Positions 1-10,618 of a DNA stretch of 64,000 nt are shown in pieces. Both the position numbers and the translations under genes were made by a program. Source of the DNA: Fulvivirga maritima (GTDB lineage: Bacteria; Bacteroidota; Bacteroidia; Cytophagales; Cyclobacteriaceae); contig NZ_CP089980.1 in NCBI RefSeq assembly GCF_021389955.1, positions 4,955,001 to 5,019,000 of the forward strand, written 5' to 3'. The notes beneath the pieces were generated by a model. That model was not told where the DNA came from. It worked only from the letters and a program-made list of their open reading frames with translations, and did no database searches. Each line of letters begins with the position of its first letter. Within the stretch, counting starts at the first letter, position 1.

Positions 1-942
1 TCCAAGTCAAGTGTAAGCTACCAAAACAAGCGTAGAGATGCGGATTTATTCAAAGATCTGTACTATTCACTGCTGAAAAGTTTAGGACAGCAGGCAGCTC
101 TGAGACGGGTAAAACTGAAGGTCAAGGTTCCGGTATACCTGCTGGATGCCACCGTTATCAGCCTGTGCCTTTCGGTGTTTGACTGGGCTACCTTTCGGAC
201 AAAAAAAGGAGCTGTAAAAATGCATACTTTATTGGACTATGATGGAAAGCTCCCTGTTTTTGTGAACATTACCGAAGGCAGTGTGGCCGACAACAAAGGG
301 GCTTATGGTATCCCATTGGAGAAAGGGGCAGTGATCGTGGCCGACCGCTATTACAATGATTTTCCGATGATCAACGTCTGGGACAGCAGCGGGGTGTATT
401 TTGTCATCAGGCATAAAAAGAACTTATCTTATACCTCTATCAAAGAACGGGACCTGCCAGAGCACACTGCACAGCATGTGCTCAAAGATGAGGAGATAGA
501 ACTGTCCAACGCCCAGTCCAAGGCTAAATATCCAAAAACGCTAAGACGAGTGGTGGTTTGGGATGAGAGAAACGGGCAAACCATTGAAGTCATCACTAAC
601 AACTTCAAGTGGGCAGCACAGACCATCGGAGAACTATACAAGGCCAGGTGGGAGATAGAGGTGTTTTTCAGAGATATCAAGCAATTACTGCATATAAAAA
701 CTTTTGTGGGCACTTCCAAAAATGCAGTGATGATACAAATATGGACTGCATTGATTACAATACTGCTACTAAAAGTAATGAAAGCAACGGCAAAATATGG
801 CTGGCACTTATCAAACCTAGTGGCCTTTATACGGCTCAATATTTTTGTTAAAATTGAGCTTCAAAAGTGGCTCGACAAACCCTTTGAAGTACATAAAGAA
901 CCACTCCTAGATGTGATACAGGGGGATCTATTTTCAAATTAA
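1..942 (+). CDS. IS4-family DDE transposase, 5' end outside window
   Basis: Reading frame 1 is open from the first base to the stop at 942, giving 313 residues; by comparison with copy B about 77 N-terminal residues (a DUF4372-like region) lie outside the window. The C-terminal part has the IS4-type Y-x2-R-x3-E-x6-K signature (YKARWEIEVFFRDIK) that carries the catalytic Glu, and an LLDAT block that probably holds the first Asp. An A7 run at 200-206 keeps the frame open through RTKKGAVK, whereas copy B has A8 at this place and is frameshifted. This copy therefore appears intact as far as it can be seen. It would catalyse cut-and-paste transposition of its own element. Confidence 0.85.
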   Translation, partial: SKSSVSYQNKRRDADLFKDLYYSLLKSLGQQAALRRVKLKVKVPVYLLDATVISLCLSVFDWATFRTKKGAVKMHTLLDYDGKLPVFVNITEGSVADNKGAYGIPLEKGAVIVADRYYNDFPMINVWDSSGVYFVIRHKKNLSYTSIKERDLPEHTAQHVLKDEEIELSNAQSKAKYPKTLRRVVVWDERNGQTIEVITNNFKWAAQTIGELYKARWEIEVFFRDIKQLLHIKTFVGTSKNAVMIQIWTALITILLLKVMKATAKYGWHLSNLVAFIRLNIFVKIELQKWLDKPFEVHKEPLLDVIQGDLFSN

Positions 943-1014
943 GTTCAAATTGCAAAGGAAAGATATCTCAACAAAGAAAATTTCAACAAACCAATTTATT
1001 TAGGACAGCATTGA
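1..1014 (+). mobile_element. IS4-family insertion sequence, copy A (right part; left end outside window)
   Basis: This is the right-hand portion of an element whose full second copy lies at 48198-49534 in opposite orientation. The right terminal repeat is TTATTTAGGACAGCATTGA at 996-1014; the same 19 bases, reversed, form the left end of copy B, which fixes the element boundary. The left end is cut by the window edge. The element ends about 110 bases before the first esterase gene and so may have displaced its natural promoter (inference). Confidence 0.85.
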
Positions 1015-1115
1015 GATACACAAGTAAATGAAAGAGCTTTAATCAGCTGCTGAATATCGTGTTTCAGAACCGATTAATGTTTTGTAATAACAAACAAAAA
1101 ATTAAACATGAATAA

Positions 1116-2303
<1,188 letters not shown>

Positions 2304-2308
2304 GCAGA

Positions 2309-3463
2309 ATGATTATGACTCGTTTTAGTGTTTGCACCGTGATATTCATGCTGTTCAGTAGCATTAGTGTCATAGCACAACCACCCAGGTCGGCACCAAC
2401 TCCTAATGACACTTTGCAGTCTGTACGTGTCATGGATGACGGTAGGGTAGAATTTAGTATTTATGCTGCAAAAGCTGAAGAGGTACTGATAGATGGTGAT
2501 TTCCTGAGCCTATCCGGACAGGTTTTTGGAAGGAAAACCGCCATGCAAAAGACTAATAATGGTGTATGGAAATATACTAGCAAGTCATTGCCCGCTGATG
2601 CTTACACTTACTCATTTGTGGTGGATGAGGTGAAAACACTGGATCCTCTTAATGCCTTGATGAAGGAGAGTGAGAATGGCTATGATAATTATTTTGTAAT
2701 GCCTGGCGATGCCGCGGCCTATTGTCAAAATGTAGATGTACCTCATGGTTCCTTACAGGAAGTATGGTTTCACTCTGATGTAACCGATAAAATGACCCGC
2801 TTTCATGTATATACTCCACCTGGGTATGAGTTGATGAAAAAGAAGCTTCCGGTGCTGGTATTGCAGCATGGAGGTGGAGATAATGATGGTTCATGGTCTA
2901 CTATCGGTCGGGCTAACTTCATTATGGATAATTTATATGCCAAAAAGGCGGCTCAGCCCATGGTGATAGTTATGCCTATGGGGCATCCCACAGATGGGTT
3001 TTATTCTAGCCTGGGCTTAGATGATGATCCTTATTATGATCAGTTATTTAAGGAGATACTGCCTTTGGTAGAAAAGAGATATCGGGTAAAAAATGATCGT
3101 TATAGCCGAGCGTATGCCGGCCTTTCTATGGGCGGCATGCAGGCGCTGAACATTGCTTTGTTTGCTCCGGAGAAATTTGGTTATGTGTTGCCATTGAGCA
3201 CGGGTTTCTTCGAGCCCCAGAGAAAGAAACTGGTAAGTGATTATGAAGAGGTTTTGAAAAACCCGGAAATCAATAAGTTGAAATTATTCTGGATTGCCAT
3301 GGGCGGTGAAAAGGATATAGCTTATGAAAATGGGAAAGCCTTAAACAAGATTTTTGATCAGTATAATATCAAATACCAAACCAGTACTTATGATGCAGGT
3401 CATACCTTCATAACCTGGAGGCATAACTTGCTGGAATTTGCTCCACTGTTGTTTCAGGATTAA
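2309..3463 (+). CDS. Secreted CE1-like esterase, second of a tandem pair
   Basis: A 384-residue paralogue of the upstream esterase with the same order: signal peptide (cleavage after VIAQ, residue 24), E-set/CBM48-type domain (about 35-130), and alpha/beta hydrolase (about 145-384). The expected catalytic residues are Ser273 in GLSMGG, Asp336 in GGEKD and His365 in AGHTF. Start choice: ATG at 2309 is two codons before another ATG, and either gives the same signal peptide. The pair probably removes acetyl or hydroxycinnamoyl groups from plant or algal glycans outside the cytoplasm. Divergence from the first copy is high, so the duplication is old and the substrates may differ. Confidence 0.8.
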   Translation: MIMTRFSVCTVIFMLFSSISVIAQPPRSAPTPNDTLQSVRVMDDGRVEFSIYAAKAEEVLIDGDFLSLSGQVFGRKTAMQKTNNGVWKYTSKSLPADAYTYSFVVDEVKTLDPLNALMKESENGYDNYFVMPGDAAAYCQNVDVPHGSLQEVWFHSDVTDKMTRFHVYTPPGYELMKKKLPVLVLQHGGGDNDGSWSTIGRANFIMDNLYAKKAAQPMVIVMPMGHPTDGFYSSLGLDDDPYYDQLFKEILPLVEKRYRVKNDRYSRAYAGLSMGGMQALNIALFAPEKFGYVLPLSTGFFEPQRKKLVSDYEEVLKNPEINKLKLFWIAMGGEKDIAYENGKALNKIFDQYNIKYQTSTYDAGHTFITWRHNLLEFAPLLFQD

Positions 3464-3541
3464 AACCTGACAAAGGAGTGATTTAAAATAAATAGTAAGC
3501 TGACTTATGAGTTAGCATAAATAATAGAAAAGAAGAATTAT

Positions 3542-4294
3542 ATGTTTGAATTTAAAGGAAAGGTGGCCATAGTTACCGGTGCTGCCAGTGGAATGGGCCT
3601 TGCCGCAGCAAGAGCTTACGCTAAAGGAGGCGCAGCCGTAGGGTTGGTAGATATCAATGACGCTTCTGAATATGTGAAGGAAATAGAATCAGCAGGAGGA
3701 AAGGCCATTGCTATTCAATGTGATGTTAGTGATGAAAATAGTGCCAAAGAAGCCGTGAAAAAGGTGGTTGATACCTTTGGTCGCTTAGATGTGGCTTTTA
3801 ATAATGCTGGTATTCAAAATGATGCTAAAGATATAGTGGAAGTAAGCGGTGAAGAGTTTGATAAAACCGTAGCCATTAATCTTAAAGGCATTTGGAATTT
3901 CATGAAATATGAGCTGGAGCAAATGGGCAAGCAGGGCAGTGGTTCTGTGGTAAATAACTCTTCACTCGGCGGCTTGGTTGGTGTAGCAGGTAGAGGGGCT
4001 TATCATGCCGCTAAACATGGTGTGCTAGGGCTTACTAAAAGCTCTGCTTTAGAGTATGCCGAAAGGGGAATTCGTATCAATGCGATATGCCCGGGAATTA
4101 TAGAGACACCTATGGTTACGGCTATGCTAGAGCGAGAACCTGATGCTATGAATTATCTGATAGAGGATGTTCCCGCTAAGCGTTTAGGTGAGGCTGAAGA
4201 GATAGCAGATGTAGTTATGTGGCTATCAAGCAACTACTCTAGCTATGTAACAGGACAAGCAATACCAGTAGATGGTGGATATACTAGTAAATAG
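3542..4294 (+). CDS. Short-chain dehydrogenase/reductase (SDR)
   Basis: A 250-residue classical SDR. The cofactor motif TGAASGMG is at residues 12-19, NNAG follows beta-4, and the catalytic Tyr154 and Lys158 lie in YHAAK with a Ser near 140. The acidic residue at the end of beta-2 (VDIND) favours NAD over NADP. The C-terminal PxxxxDGGY motif is present. The family includes glucose 1-dehydrogenase-like and 3-oxoacyl-ACP-reductase-like enzymes; the substrate is not determinable. It lies 78 bases after the esterases and may share their transcript. The natural terminator is at 5745-5782, now separated from the gene by an IS1380 insertion. Confidence 0.85.
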   Translation: MFEFKGKVAIVTGAASGMGLAAARAYAKGGAAVGLVDINDASEYVKEIESAGGKAIAIQCDVSDENSAKEAVKKVVDTFGRLDVAFNNAGIQNDAKDIVEVSGEEFDKTVAINLKGIWNFMKYELEQMGKQGSGSVVNNSSLGGLVGVAGRGAYHAAKHGVLGLTKSSALEYAERGIRINAICPGIIETPMVTAMLEREPDAMNYLIEDVPAKRLGEAEEIADVVMWLSSNYSSYVTGQAIPVDGGYTSK

Positions 4295-4314
4295 TTTATG
4301 ATCGAAAAGTTAAA

Positions 4315-5732
4315 CCCGGATTATTCATTAGAATAATCAAAAGGAGGACTAGTAGACGATATGTTCAAGAATATTCCCTCCATCCAGGGTCTTCTTTTGG
4401 AGGGTAATGAGATTTTTAAAACCTTTTTATTAGCATGGTTTGCTGTCCAGGCTCCTAATGCAAAGCAATAGGATCTGAGGGTTGATAGGGTTGCTTTTCG
4501 ATGATGGTTCAACGCAAAATGCCTGAATAAACTCATCAAATTGTAAGCCACCATGATAAAGCGAAAGGAGGCTTCTGTTGCCCAAAAATCTTGTAAACAA
4601 AAATTTTCAAGCCCAAAATCTTGTTTCAATTCCTTAATTCTGTTCTCACAATCGGCGCGGGTGTTGTACATGTTCCAAATCTGATCCAGAGGTAAATCCA
4701 TATTGGTCACATAGCAACTATATCGATAGCCAGGCTGATCTTCAAAAAGTTCCTTGCCTCCTGCATGTGGCCTGATGTCAACTTGCTTTTTTACAATAAT
4801 GTATCGTCTTGGCTTACCGTTTTCATGACTGAAAACCATCTCGTTCAGCTCTATTCCCTTTGCCAGTTTGACCCAATCTTTAAGCCCCCAAACTTCGCTT
4901 TTTACATTGGGGTACATGCGTACAGCCATAATGTAATTGAGGAGTTCTTCATCTAGATATGACATGATTTCTTCGTTGTAAAAACCACTATCGGCCCTTA
5001 CCAGACCTACTTTTTGTCCTGCCAAGGCGTGCTTAAAGGTTTCTTCCATGAACTCCCTGCAACTACTACTGGCCGCTGTGTTGCCTGGCCTGAGCCATGC
5101 ATTGGCCACCATTCTGGTTTGACTCACAAAGGCCATCAAGGGGTGATGTGAATTTCTCCCTCTTTTGTTGGGGTTATAACCTTTACTACTCCCTTGTTGA
5201 TCTCCATATCGAGTGATCACAGTACTATCAAAATCAATGGTGAGTGCTCCTAAACGGAGCTGGTCAAAGAACCATTGTTGAAGCTCTGGAAATACTTCGT
5301 TGTTTAGGGATTGAGAGAATTTTCCAAAAAAACGACTGTAGGTACTTTGGCTAGGCATACCATCCCATCCAAAAATTGACTGTAAAACAGTATCATATCT
5401 CAACCAGTCACAATGGATGTATCTACTAGCCCCTGTCCAGATACTCAGCCAAAAACTCTCTACGATTTGCTTGGGGTCATACCCTCGGTTAGAACCAGGA
5501 GATGGAAGTGCCAGTTCGGCTAATTTTTCTCGTATCCCTACCTGATCGATAAATCGTTTCATTAAACTCATCCCTCCAAAGGGTGTCACTGGCTTGGAGG
5601 AATATTCAATGGGTAAAGACCCTATATTTTGAGTAACCATTCTGGTGATTTTTATACCTCATCAAAATCGATCTTTTTACACAATTATCGAAGGATTTTC
5701 TAAACTTTTAGTTTTCTAATGCATAATCAGGG
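4315..5732 (-). mobile_element. IS1380-family insertion sequence, copy A
   Basis: A 1418-base element with ends CCCGGATTATT and ATAATCAGGG, flanked by TTAAA at 4310-4314 and 5733-5737, read as the target duplication (TTAA or TTAAA). Copy B at 41162-42579 has the same length, the same ends and the same encoded protein. The insertion lies in the 3' untranslated region of the upstream SDR gene, between its stop and its terminator. Confidence 0.93.
4321..5640 (-). CDS. IS1380-family transposase
   Basis: A 439-residue DDE transposase with the block LTIDFDSTVITRYG followed by GYNPNKRGRNSHHPLMAF, which is characteristic of IS1380-type transposases. The next Asp (VRADSGFY) and a downstream Glu in the CENRIKELKQDFGLENF region fit the DDE triad. 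The encoded protein is residue-for-residue the same as that of copy B at 41168-42487, so at least one copy moved recently. The frame is intact and the enzyme is probably active. Confidence 0.93.
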   Translation of the reverse strand: MVTQNIGSLPIEYSSKPVTPFGGMSLMKRFIDQVGIREKLAELALPSPGSNRGYDPKQIVESFWLSIWTGASRYIHCDWLRYDTVLQSIFGWDGMPSQSTYSRFFGKFSQSLNNEVFPELQQWFFDQLRLGALTIDFDSTVITRYGDQQGSSKGYNPNKRGRNSHHPLMAFVSQTRMVANAWLRPGNTAASSSCREFMEETFKHALAGQKVGLVRADSGFYNEEIMSYLDEELLNYIMAVRMYPNVKSEVWGLKDWVKLAKGIELNEMVFSHENGKPRRYIIVKKQVDIRPHAGGKELFEDQPGYRYSCYVTNMDLPLDQIWNMYNTRADCENRIKELKQDFGLENFCLQDFWATEASFRFIMVAYNLMSLFRHFALNHHRKATLSTLRSYCFALGAWTANHANKKVLKISLPSKRRPWMEGIFLNISSTSPPFDYSNE

Positions 5733-5744
5733 TTAAAACAGAGA

Positions 5745-5782
5745 GGCAATGAATCTATGAGGTTCATTGCCTTCCTTTTTTA
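5745..5782 (+). terminator. Rho-independent terminator of the SDR transcript
   Basis: A perfect 9-bp stem, GGCAATGAA (5745-5753) and TTCATTGCC (5763-5771), is followed by TTCCTTTTTT. Before the IS1380 insertion it would have lain about 40 bases after the SDR stop codon. It now lies downstream of the transposon and just before the DMT permease gene. Confidence 0.85.
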
Positions 5783-5889
5783 TGCCAGTCACCTTAAGTG
5801 ATAATCAAACAATTTTAATAGCTGAAAAAAAGATGCAAGTGTCTGGTAAATCACTTGTCAAGGAGCATAGTTTAAACAGAACCTATTGA

Positions 5890-6795
5890 ATGAATAAAGA
5901 CCGAAAACAGGGAATTATAGCTATACTGATAGCCAATACTATTTTTGGATTAAATATTCCTGTAACCAAGCAGATAGTGGCGGAGTGGATGTCGCCAATG
6001 GGATATACAACTACCAGAATGGTGCTAGGTGCAATCATCTTTTGGATAATTAGTGTTTTTCAAAATAAGGATTCTGTAAAAGGAAAAGACCTGATTATCA
6101 TTTTTATAGGAGGGCTTATTGGGTCTCTGGGTACTCAATTTTTATTTTCAAAAGCCTTAGAATATACCACTCCAGTGGTGTTTTCTCTCATTATGGCACT
6201 TACACCAGTAGTGGTGTTATTGATGTCTGCTATTTTCTTAAAGGAGGTTATACCAGTTAGAAAGGCCTTGGGTATACTCATCAGTATATCGGGAGCTGCT
6301 ATGATTATTTTGGTAAGTGGCTCCTCAGATCATCAAGGTAGTAATAATGTATTGGGAATAGTAGTAGCATTGTTTTGTGTACTCTGTTACGGTGGATATA
6401 TGATGCTTACCAGAAATGTTTCTATGAAATACAAACCAGTTACGGTGGCTAAATGGATGTTCTTTATTTCAGCCATTGTAGCATTTCCCTTGAGTTATCA
6501 GGAGCTGCCAGAGCAACGTATGTTTTCGGCGGAAGCTAATTTTGAAGCATATAGTCTTATGGCTTTTGCTATTGTCTTTTCTACTACACTTGCTTTTTTT
6601 CTTATGCCGGTGGCACTAAAAAGACTCGAAGCTAATACAGTAAGTATTTTCATGAATATACAGCCCATTGTAGCTTTAGTGGTAGGACAAGATGTATTTA
6701 GCTGGGATAAGCCAGTGGCAGTGCTTTTAGTGGTAACAGGCGTATATCTGGTTACTGTGCAGAAGAAAAAGGCCATGCATGAGATCAGTGAATGA
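5890..6795 (+). CDS. EamA/DMT-family permease
   Basis: A 301-residue membrane protein with about ten predicted hydrophobic segments in two repeats of five. This is the EamA (drug/metabolite transporter) layout, with the repeat motif region near LTPVVVLLMSAIFLKE at the end of the first half and a matching QPIVALVVGQ region in the second. The N-terminus is short and cytoplasmic. The family exports amino acids, nucleobases or other small metabolites; the substrate here is unknown. It stands alone, 64 bases before the thioredoxin/FNT fusion gene, and the two could share a promoter. Confidence 0.85.
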   Translation: MNKDRKQGIIAILIANTIFGLNIPVTKQIVAEWMSPMGYTTTRMVLGAIIFWIISVFQNKDSVKGKDLIIIFIGGLIGSLGTQFLFSKALEYTTPVVFSLIMALTPVVVLLMSAIFLKEVIPVRKALGILISISGAAMIILVSGSSDHQGSNNVLGIVVALFCVLCYGGYMMLTRNVSMKYKPVTVAKWMFFISAIVAFPLSYQELPEQRMFSAEANFEAYSLMAFAIVFSTTLAFFLMPVALKRLEANTVSIFMNIQPIVALVVGQDVFSWDKPVAVLLVVTGVYLVTVQKKKAMHEISE

Positions 6796-6859
6796 GTAGA
6801 TGTTTTTGAACAAAGGCTATTCTTAATAGGTTAAAAGTTTCTTAGAATAAAATAAAGTC

Positions 6860-8338
6860 ATGGATAGAAAGTCATATAATAATGGTAGTGAAGTAGAGCA
6901 TATTAGAGGAGCCAGGGAAGCACCAGTTACCATTATAGAATATGGCGATTTTGAATGTCCTTCATGTAAAGATCTTTTTCCTGTTTTAAGAAGAATACAG
7001 AATAAGTTAGGCGATCGGCTAAAATTTGTTTTTCGTCATTATCCGCTTGTCGATCAGCATACGCTGGCGTATCAGTCGGCACAAGCAGCAGAGGCAGCCG
7101 CAGCTCAAGGCTCGGAGAAGTTCTGGCAAATGCATGACCTGATGTATAAGTCTGATAAGGCTTTGAAGTTAGATACACTAAAGGAATTCGCAGAGGAAAT
7201 AGACTTGAATGTAGACAAGTTTGTTGAGGATATTAATGATGGTGTTCATAAGAATAAAATAGAGCACGACATTAAATCAGGAAAAGATGATGGTGTATCA
7301 GGAACGCCAATGTTTTTAATTAATGGAGAGATTTATCAAGGGCCTTTAAAATATGAGGCCTTATTAGAAGAAGTGGCTAAAGCCGGTGATTATAAGGATA
7401 TTATAAAATCACTTACTCATCAGAATTATAAGATACGCGAGACTATAGATAGATCTAAGCGTGGAGCACCCGCAGCAGGCCAGGCAGTCAGAGATAGGTT
7501 TTCATCAGATGAGATTTTTCAACGCGTAATGGCCAGTGCTGATGAAGAGATAGACAGAGGGACACGCCTTTTGTTCTTTAGTGGCTTAGCTGCAGGGCTG
7601 ATTATTGGAGCTAGCTTTTTCGCTCGTGTCATTATGACAACCGCCTATCCTAATGATACTGTGGGACTGGGCAACTTACTTTACCCTGTTGGCTTTGTGG
7701 CTATTGTGCTTGGCGGTTATCAATTGTTTACAGAAAATACATTAACTCCTATTACCCTTGTGCTTACCAGGCGCGCAAGTCTGCCTAGTTTATTAAGGCT
7801 TTGGGGCATAGTTTTATTTGCTAATATCAGTGGAGCCGCTATTGGGGCATTGCTCTTTGCTAACACTGATGTGTTAAGCTCAGAGGCTGCTAAAACAGCA
7901 GCGGAAATAGGGGAGCATGCTCTTAGCTATAGCGCTTCTACTTTGTTTAATAAAGCTACGATAGCCGGTGGACTGGTGGCTACGATGGTTTGGCTGGTGC
8001 ATGCTGCCAGAGATACCATTTCCAGACTATTCATAATCTATATGACCATGATTTTGATTCCGGCAGGGGAGTTGTTTCATTGTGTAGTAGGGGCTTTTGA
8101 GATTTTCTATTTGGTTTATCAGGGTACGGCTAGTTTATATGACGTATTTATAAACTTTTTTGCTCCTGTAGTAGCGGGTAACGTTACCGGCGGAATACTC
8201 TTTGTGAGCTTCGTTAATTATGCCATGACCTCTAAAAGAGATATTCCTACTTATAATTTTAGAAAAAAGCTTTCTATTACCGAATGGTTTCTTGGTGAGA
8301 AGTTAGCAGAAAAAGTAAGTGGAAAAGAAGGAGAGTAA
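6860..8338 (+). CDS. DsbA-like thioredoxin domain fused to FNT-family (formate/nitrite transporter-like) channel
   Basis: A 492-residue two-part protein. Residues about 10-175 are a DsbA-type thioredoxin fold with the active site Cys33-Pro-Ser-Cys36 and the cis-proline loop GTP (Pro150). There is no signal peptide or leading membrane segment, so this domain should be cytoplasmic. Residues about 180-235 are a charged linker. Residues about 240-465 hold about six hydrophobic segments typical of the FNT family (YfdC-like branch), including GNLLYPVGFVAIVLGG, a conserved TENTLTP loop and PAGELFHCVVG. The FNT family forms pentameric channels for formate, nitrite, hydrosulfide or related anions. The fusion suggests redox gating or handling of a sulfur species (inference). 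The frame is continuous across the junction. Confidence 0.85.
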   Translation: MDRKSYNNGSEVEHIRGAREAPVTIIEYGDFECPSCKDLFPVLRRIQNKLGDRLKFVFRHYPLVDQHTLAYQSAQAAEAAAAQGSEKFWQMHDLMYKSDKALKLDTLKEFAEEIDLNVDKFVEDINDGVHKNKIEHDIKSGKDDGVSGTPMFLINGEIYQGPLKYEALLEEVAKAGDYKDIIKSLTHQNYKIRETIDRSKRGAPAAGQAVRDRFSSDEIFQRVMASADEEIDRGTRLLFFSGLAAGLIIGASFFARVIMTTAYPNDTVGLGNLLYPVGFVAIVLGGYQLFTENTLTPITLVLTRRASLPSLLRLWGIVLFANISGAAIGALLFANTDVLSSEAAKTAAEIGEHALSYSASTLFNKATIAGGLVATMVWLVHAARDTISRLFIIYMTMILIPAGELFHCVVGAFEIFYLVYQGTASLYDVFINFFAPVVAGNVTGGILFVSFVNYAMTSKRDIPTYNFRKKLSITEWFLGEKLAEKVSGKEGE

Positions 8339-8377
8339 GAGGGAGTTTAACTCTGCCTTAAATGACTTGATAATATA

Positions 8378-8427
8378 AAAACCCATGCCTTTAATTCTTA
8401 TAAAATAAGGTTAAAGACATAGGTTTT
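8378..8427. terminator. Bidirectional terminator between convergent genes
   Basis: A 17-bp stem with two G-U-type positions pairs AAAACCCATGCCTTTAA (8378-8394) with TTAAAGACATAGGTTTT (8411-8427). T-rich tracts occur on both strands. It sits between the FNT fusion gene (+) and the DUF3857 operon (-). Confidence 0.75.
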
Positions 8428-8452
8428 CTTTGCTTGATAAGCTTAAGTGGAC

Positions 8453-10618
8453 TTATATTTTTTTGAGTAAGATCTTTTTCTGTGTGAAGTCATATGACTC
8501 ATCTAGGAATTTTACCATTTCTGGCCATTTTTCGGCCTTTTCAAAATTATGGTTATAGTATTTTTTAGAATGAATAATCAGTTCGTCACCCTTTAATTCG
8601 GCGCTAGCAGTGAAGCCTCCTGTACTATTAACCACCTCAGTGTTTAAATCCTCCACACCATCAACGGTGTAACCCTTTGGAATATTTAGAGTAATACTGT
8701 ATTCGAATGATCTTGCATATGGCATGTAAATATCATATTCTCTAATGCGTTCAGAGTCAGTTAATTGTACCTGCATATCAAGGAATTTGCCAATATCCAT
8801 TATGTAGTTATTACCAACCTTCTTTAGAGCTCCACTGGCTTCTACATTACAGGCAAAAACAAACTCAGGATTCTCATTATAGCGGCCTGTTTGTAGAATA
8901 ACCAGGCTGTCTGCTTTTTCTAATTTCAGGTCATAGTCATTAACCATCGAGTTTTTTAAGGCTTCATTAAAGTTTTCAGTTCTATCAGCTAGGTATTTCT
9001 TTTTAAGCTGCTCTAATCTTTCTATTTCCTTTTTTTTGCCACTGAAACCATCAGTATAATTATATCGTTTTTGTTCATCCTCATTGTAAGTGTAATAGTC
9101 CATTAAAAGGTCTTGGTAATACGCTTTACTTTCTCCTTTTGCTGAGCGCTTTAATTGAAACTTAACCAGATCCTCATCTAAATCTCTAATGTCAATACTT
9201 ACATTAGAGATTGTGCTATTTTCATCTGCAAGAGATACAGGAACTAGCACTGACTTCATTTCTTTACTAGAAGGAGTCTGCTTCCATGAATAAACAGTAG
9301 AGCCTTGTAATGAAGGATTAATGCTACCATAGCTTCGGTTGATTCCGAGCTCGCTGATATAGAATGGATTTTTTGTATTTACTTTCAGCATAAAAATAAG
9401 CTCATTTTCTAATATCAAACCTTGTAGGTCAGAGATGTGCCTTGGGATTCCAATCAGAATTTCATGAGGAATTTTCATTCTACTGTAATACTTAGAAAGT
9501 TCGAATAAATCTTTTGAAGAACGGTTTTCAAAGTACTCCATATCACCATGGATGAGGGAGCTTTCATTAGCGCGGTAAGAGGTATGCCTAGATACATCAT
9601 AAGCTTTTCGAGCGAGTTTATCTAAATCTTTCTCCTTGTTAAGCTTATTACTCTTCATATAAGCCCATAAGGGAGAAGAAATTTCAGAATGGTCATATAG
9701 GTATTTACAAACTTCTAATACTTCATCTTCAGAGATTTCTGATTTTAATTCTTCAGGTTTTCCATGAAACCCAGGGAATGATCTTGCTGCAGATTTCTCA
9801 GCATATATTACTTTAAATTTTATAGATGGAATTTGTCGGTACGGATAAAACCAGCGTAGATCATCTATGCTTTCTCTATTCTCATCTTCCAGGGTATAAT
9901 AGTTTTTATCATTGGCTTTATCTTCTACTAATTTAAAAGCTGGGGTGCCGTTTAATGTTTTTAAGTTGATATAGCATTTTCGCATAACATCAAATGAAAT
10001 CTTTTGCTTCATTATAGGATAGTCGGCCTGGAGCTTATAAAGGACAGGGTCAAATATATGATATGTATATGTAGGCATGAAGTTAACTTCTTCAGCTATA
10101 TAATAATCAATTATATCACCTACCTCAACATTTGGAATAGCTAATTTTAGAGTTTTAAATTTGTCATAATTCAATTTTCTTTCCTCTAAAACCGCATCGG
10201 ATACCGGAATAATAATTTCTTCACCATTAGCTTTTATTAACTTGAAACCGGCGTAGATGACAGAGCTTTTAAGATATGATGACTTAGTTTCCGGGAACGT
10301 GAATTGGGAGTATTCTTCTATAGCTTTATTGTCTAGCAACTTTATACGATAGTGTGTATAATTGTCAGAGTTCAGCCTCTGAATCCAAACAGACTTTTTA
10401 TAGCTGAAAAGCATTGACTTCGCTATAATCACAGCTGATTCATCTTTCCATTTATCAGGAATTTCTGTGACATAGAAATTTTTATCGTCTCCATTCCACA
10501 TAGATTCTCTTATCTCTTCAGAGCGCTTGGCATTATCATTTACTGCCAGCAAAGAGCCAGTAGCCGAAAAAAGAAAAATGAAGGCTACGGTAAGTGTTTT
10601 TAAAAAATTAGTTCTCAC
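8453..10618 (-). CDS. Secreted DUF3857-type protein with degenerate transglutaminase region
   Basis: A 721-residue protein with a signal peptide (cleavage near LLAV-ND, about residue 26). Residues about 60-260 resemble DUF3857; residues about 300-420 occupy the place of a transglutaminase-like domain, but the usual GDCKD block is replaced by a NRSSKDLFELSKYY-type stretch with no cysteine. The C-terminal third is a predicted beta-rich region. It is the second gene of a pair: its ATG lies inside the end of the upstream gene (11-base overlap), which implies translational coupling. Probably periplasmic or surface-associated; it may act as a non-catalytic partner of the upstream enzyme (inference). 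Confidence 0.75.
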   Translation of the reverse strand: MRTNFLKTLTVAFIFLFSATGSLLAVNDNAKRSEEIRESMWNGDDKNFYVTEIPDKWKDESAVIIAKSMLFSYKKSVWIQRLNSDNYTHYRIKLLDNKAIEEYSQFTFPETKSSYLKSSVIYAGFKLIKANGEEIIIPVSDAVLEERKLNYDKFKTLKLAIPNVEVGDIIDYYIAEEVNFMPTYTYHIFDPVLYKLQADYPIMKQKISFDVMRKCYINLKTLNGTPAFKLVEDKANDKNYYTLEDENRESIDDLRWFYPYRQIPSIKFKVIYAEKSAARSFPGFHGKPEELKSEISEDEVLEVCKYLYDHSEISSPLWAYMKSNKLNKEKDLDKLARKAYDVSRHTSYRANESSLIHGDMEYFENRSSKDLFELSKYYSRMKIPHEILIGIPRHISDLQGLILENELIFMLKVNTKNPFYISELGINRSYGSINPSLQGSTVYSWKQTPSSKEMKSVLVPVSLADENSTISNVSIDIRDLDEDLVKFQLKRSAKGESKAYYQDLLMDYYTYNEDEQKRYNYTDGFSGKKKEIERLEQLKKKYLADRTENFNEALKNSMVNDYDLKLEKADSLVILQTGRYNENPEFVFACNVEASGALKKVGNNYIMDIGKFLDMQVQLTDSERIREYDIYMPYARSFEYSITLNIPKGYTVDGVEDLNTEVVNSTGGFTASAELKGDELIIHSKKYYNHNFEKAEKWPEMVKFLDESYDFTQKKILLKKI

